Source: Burkholderia ambifaria AMMD (GTDB lineage Bacteria; Pseudomonadota; Gammaproteobacteria; Burkholderiales; Burkholderiaceae). From it: DNA of 64,000 nt. Shown piece by piece: positions 63,070 to 64,000 of the stretch. The DNA is taken from NCBI RefSeq assembly GCF_000203915.1, contig NC_008391.1, positions 1 to 64,000 on the forward strand, written 5' to 3'. Under the pieces are notes generated by a model. The model did not search any database. It was not told the origin of the DNA and saw nothing but the letters and a program-made list of their open reading frames with translations. The translations under genes and the position numbers were made by a program. How positions within the stretch are numbered: position 1 is the first letter of the stretch; the number at the start of each line of letters is the position of its first letter.

Positions 63070-64000
63070 TCAATGGCCGGACGACATCGGCTGCGGACCG
63101 CGCGGCGTCTTCAGCAGCAGCGCGAGCGGCACGCACGCGAGCAGCGCGAGACCCAGCAGGTAGAAGGTTTCGGAATAGGTCATCACGATGGCCTGGATCT
63201 GGATCTGCTGCGCGAGCTGACCGAGCGCGCGCAGATGCGAATACGCGAGGTCGCCGGTGTTCGCGAACCAGTTCGCCGCGTACGCCGACAACCGTTCCTG
63301 CCCGATCAGCGAATTGGCGCTGACCGATTCGCGCAGCGCGGCCGCATGGAAGGTCGTGCGCCGGTCGATCACGGTGCCGATGATCGCGAGCCCGATCGAG
63401 CCGCCGAGGTTGCGCGCCATGTTGTAGAGCCCGGCTGCGTCGCCCGAGTCCTCGCGCGCGACGGCGGCCATCGACGCCTGGTTCAGCGGCATCATCGCGA
63501 GCATCTGCGCGACGCCGCGAATCAGCTGCGACCACACGAAATCATGGCCGACGCTCTGCGCGGTCAGGCCGATGTCGAGCATGCAGCTCAGGCAGAACAG
63601 CAGCAGCCCCGAGATCACGAGAACGCGGAAGTCGACCTTGCCGAGCAGGCGCGGCAGGATCGGCATCACGAGAAACGCGGGCAGGCCCGACAGCAGCATG
63701 ATCGCGCCCGCCTGCTCGGCGTTGTAGCCCGCGACGATCGCGAGGAACTGCGGCAGCAGGTACGACACGCCGTACAGCCCGGCGCCCACGGCGGACACGA
63801 TCACGATCACGCTCGCATAGCGCGGATTGCGCATCAGCGACAGGCGCATGATCGGCCGCTGCGCGAACCGCTGCGACAACGCGATCAGGATCATGCCGGC
63901 AAGCGACACGCAGCTGAGCGTGACGATCATCTGCGACTCGAACCAGCGTTCGCGCTGGCCTTCCTCGAGCACGACGGTCAGCGAGCTCAGCCCGATCGCG
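63070..64000 (-). CDS. DHA2-type (EmrB/QacA) MFS drug exporter, partial
   Basis: The C-terminal 309 or so residues of a 14-helix multidrug transporter. The 5' part lies beyond the window, and the frame stays open to the edge (AIGLSSLTVVLEEGQRERWF at the start). MILIALSQRFAQRPIMRLSL and FVWSQLIRGVAQMLAMMPLN, with AGLYNMARNLGGSIGLAIIG, are typical of EmrB. The outer-membrane gene downstream suggests a tripartite EmrAB-type exporter; the adaptor should lie upstream, outside the window. Confidence 0.9.
   Translation of the reverse strand, partial: AIGLSSLTVVLEEGQRERWFESQMIVTLSCVSLAGMILIALSQRFAQRPIMRLSLMRNPRYASVIVIVSAVGAGLYGVSYLLPQFLAIVAGYNAEQAGAIMLLSGLPAFLVMPILPRLLGKVDFRVLVISGLLLFCLSCMLDIGLTAQSVGHDFVWSQLIRGVAQMLAMMPLNQASMAAVAREDSGDAAGLYNMARNLGGSIGLAIIGTVIDRRTTFHAAALRESVSANSLIGQERLSAYAANWFANTGDLAYSHLRALGQLAQQIQIQAIVMTYSETFYLLGLALLACVPLALLLKTPRGPQPMSSGH

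Overview
The window is high-GC DNA from a Burkholderia-type betaproteobacterium. This rests on gene content and order: rpsU-yqeY-dnaG-rpoD with a long RpoD N-terminus, DUF2782-thrB next to a BPSS1780-type membrane protein, a DUF3563 mini-protein, ohr/ohrR, an S53 sedolisin, and porins and LysR regulators of Burkholderia style. The species cannot be fixed from sequence alone.

Layout. 1-16 kb is mostly ordinary core or near-core DNA: a CNNM/CBS membrane protein, a degenerate histidine-kinase-like protein, a DMT exporter with a LysR regulator, a tautomerase, a CHAD protein, molybdate sensing and uptake (modE facing modABC), a PAP2 phosphatase, a PHB-depolymerase-like esterase, a DUF3563 mini-gene, the ohr/ohrR peroxide module, and thrB with two companions. 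16-25 kb holds amn, then a decaying accessory patch (integrase tail, ricin-B-like lectin gene of lower GC, frameshifted aldo/keto reductase, fragments of an SDR and a LysR gene), then a LOG-family gene back to back with polA. 25-42 kb is core: type II NADH dehydrogenase, a Tat-exported dienelactone hydrolase, a sulfurtransferase, a Rieske oxygenase, xseB-ispA-dxs (isoprenoid precursors), folE2, tsaD, a flavoprotein, the macromolecular-synthesis cluster and a CAT-anticodon tRNA. 42-59 kb is accessory metabolism: a carboxymuconolactone decarboxylase/cupin/SDR operon whose divergent LysR gene is ruined, a LysR-controlled creatininase plus MFS pair, and a sulfatase locus. The window ends with a secreted S53 peptidase and an outer-membrane efflux factor followed by a DHA2-type exporter cut by the window edge.

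The most interesting region is 48.5-58.8 kb. It encodes a formylglycine-generating enzyme, a TetR regulator, a GH3 glycosidase, a GPH/SLC45-like sugar transporter, two different Cys-type sulfatases, a porin and a small exported BON protein. The four enzymes have no signal peptide, so the simplest reading is that a small sulfated glycoside enters through the porin and transporter and is desulfated and hydrolysed in the cytoplasm. A perfect 36-bp palindrome lies just upstream of the formylglycine enzyme gene. Its centre (TATCC-N4-GGATA) recurs in the tetR/GH3 intergenic region, suggesting one regulator controls both transcription units. The substrate is not known from sequence.

No rRNA, CRISPR array or intact insertion sequence was seen.
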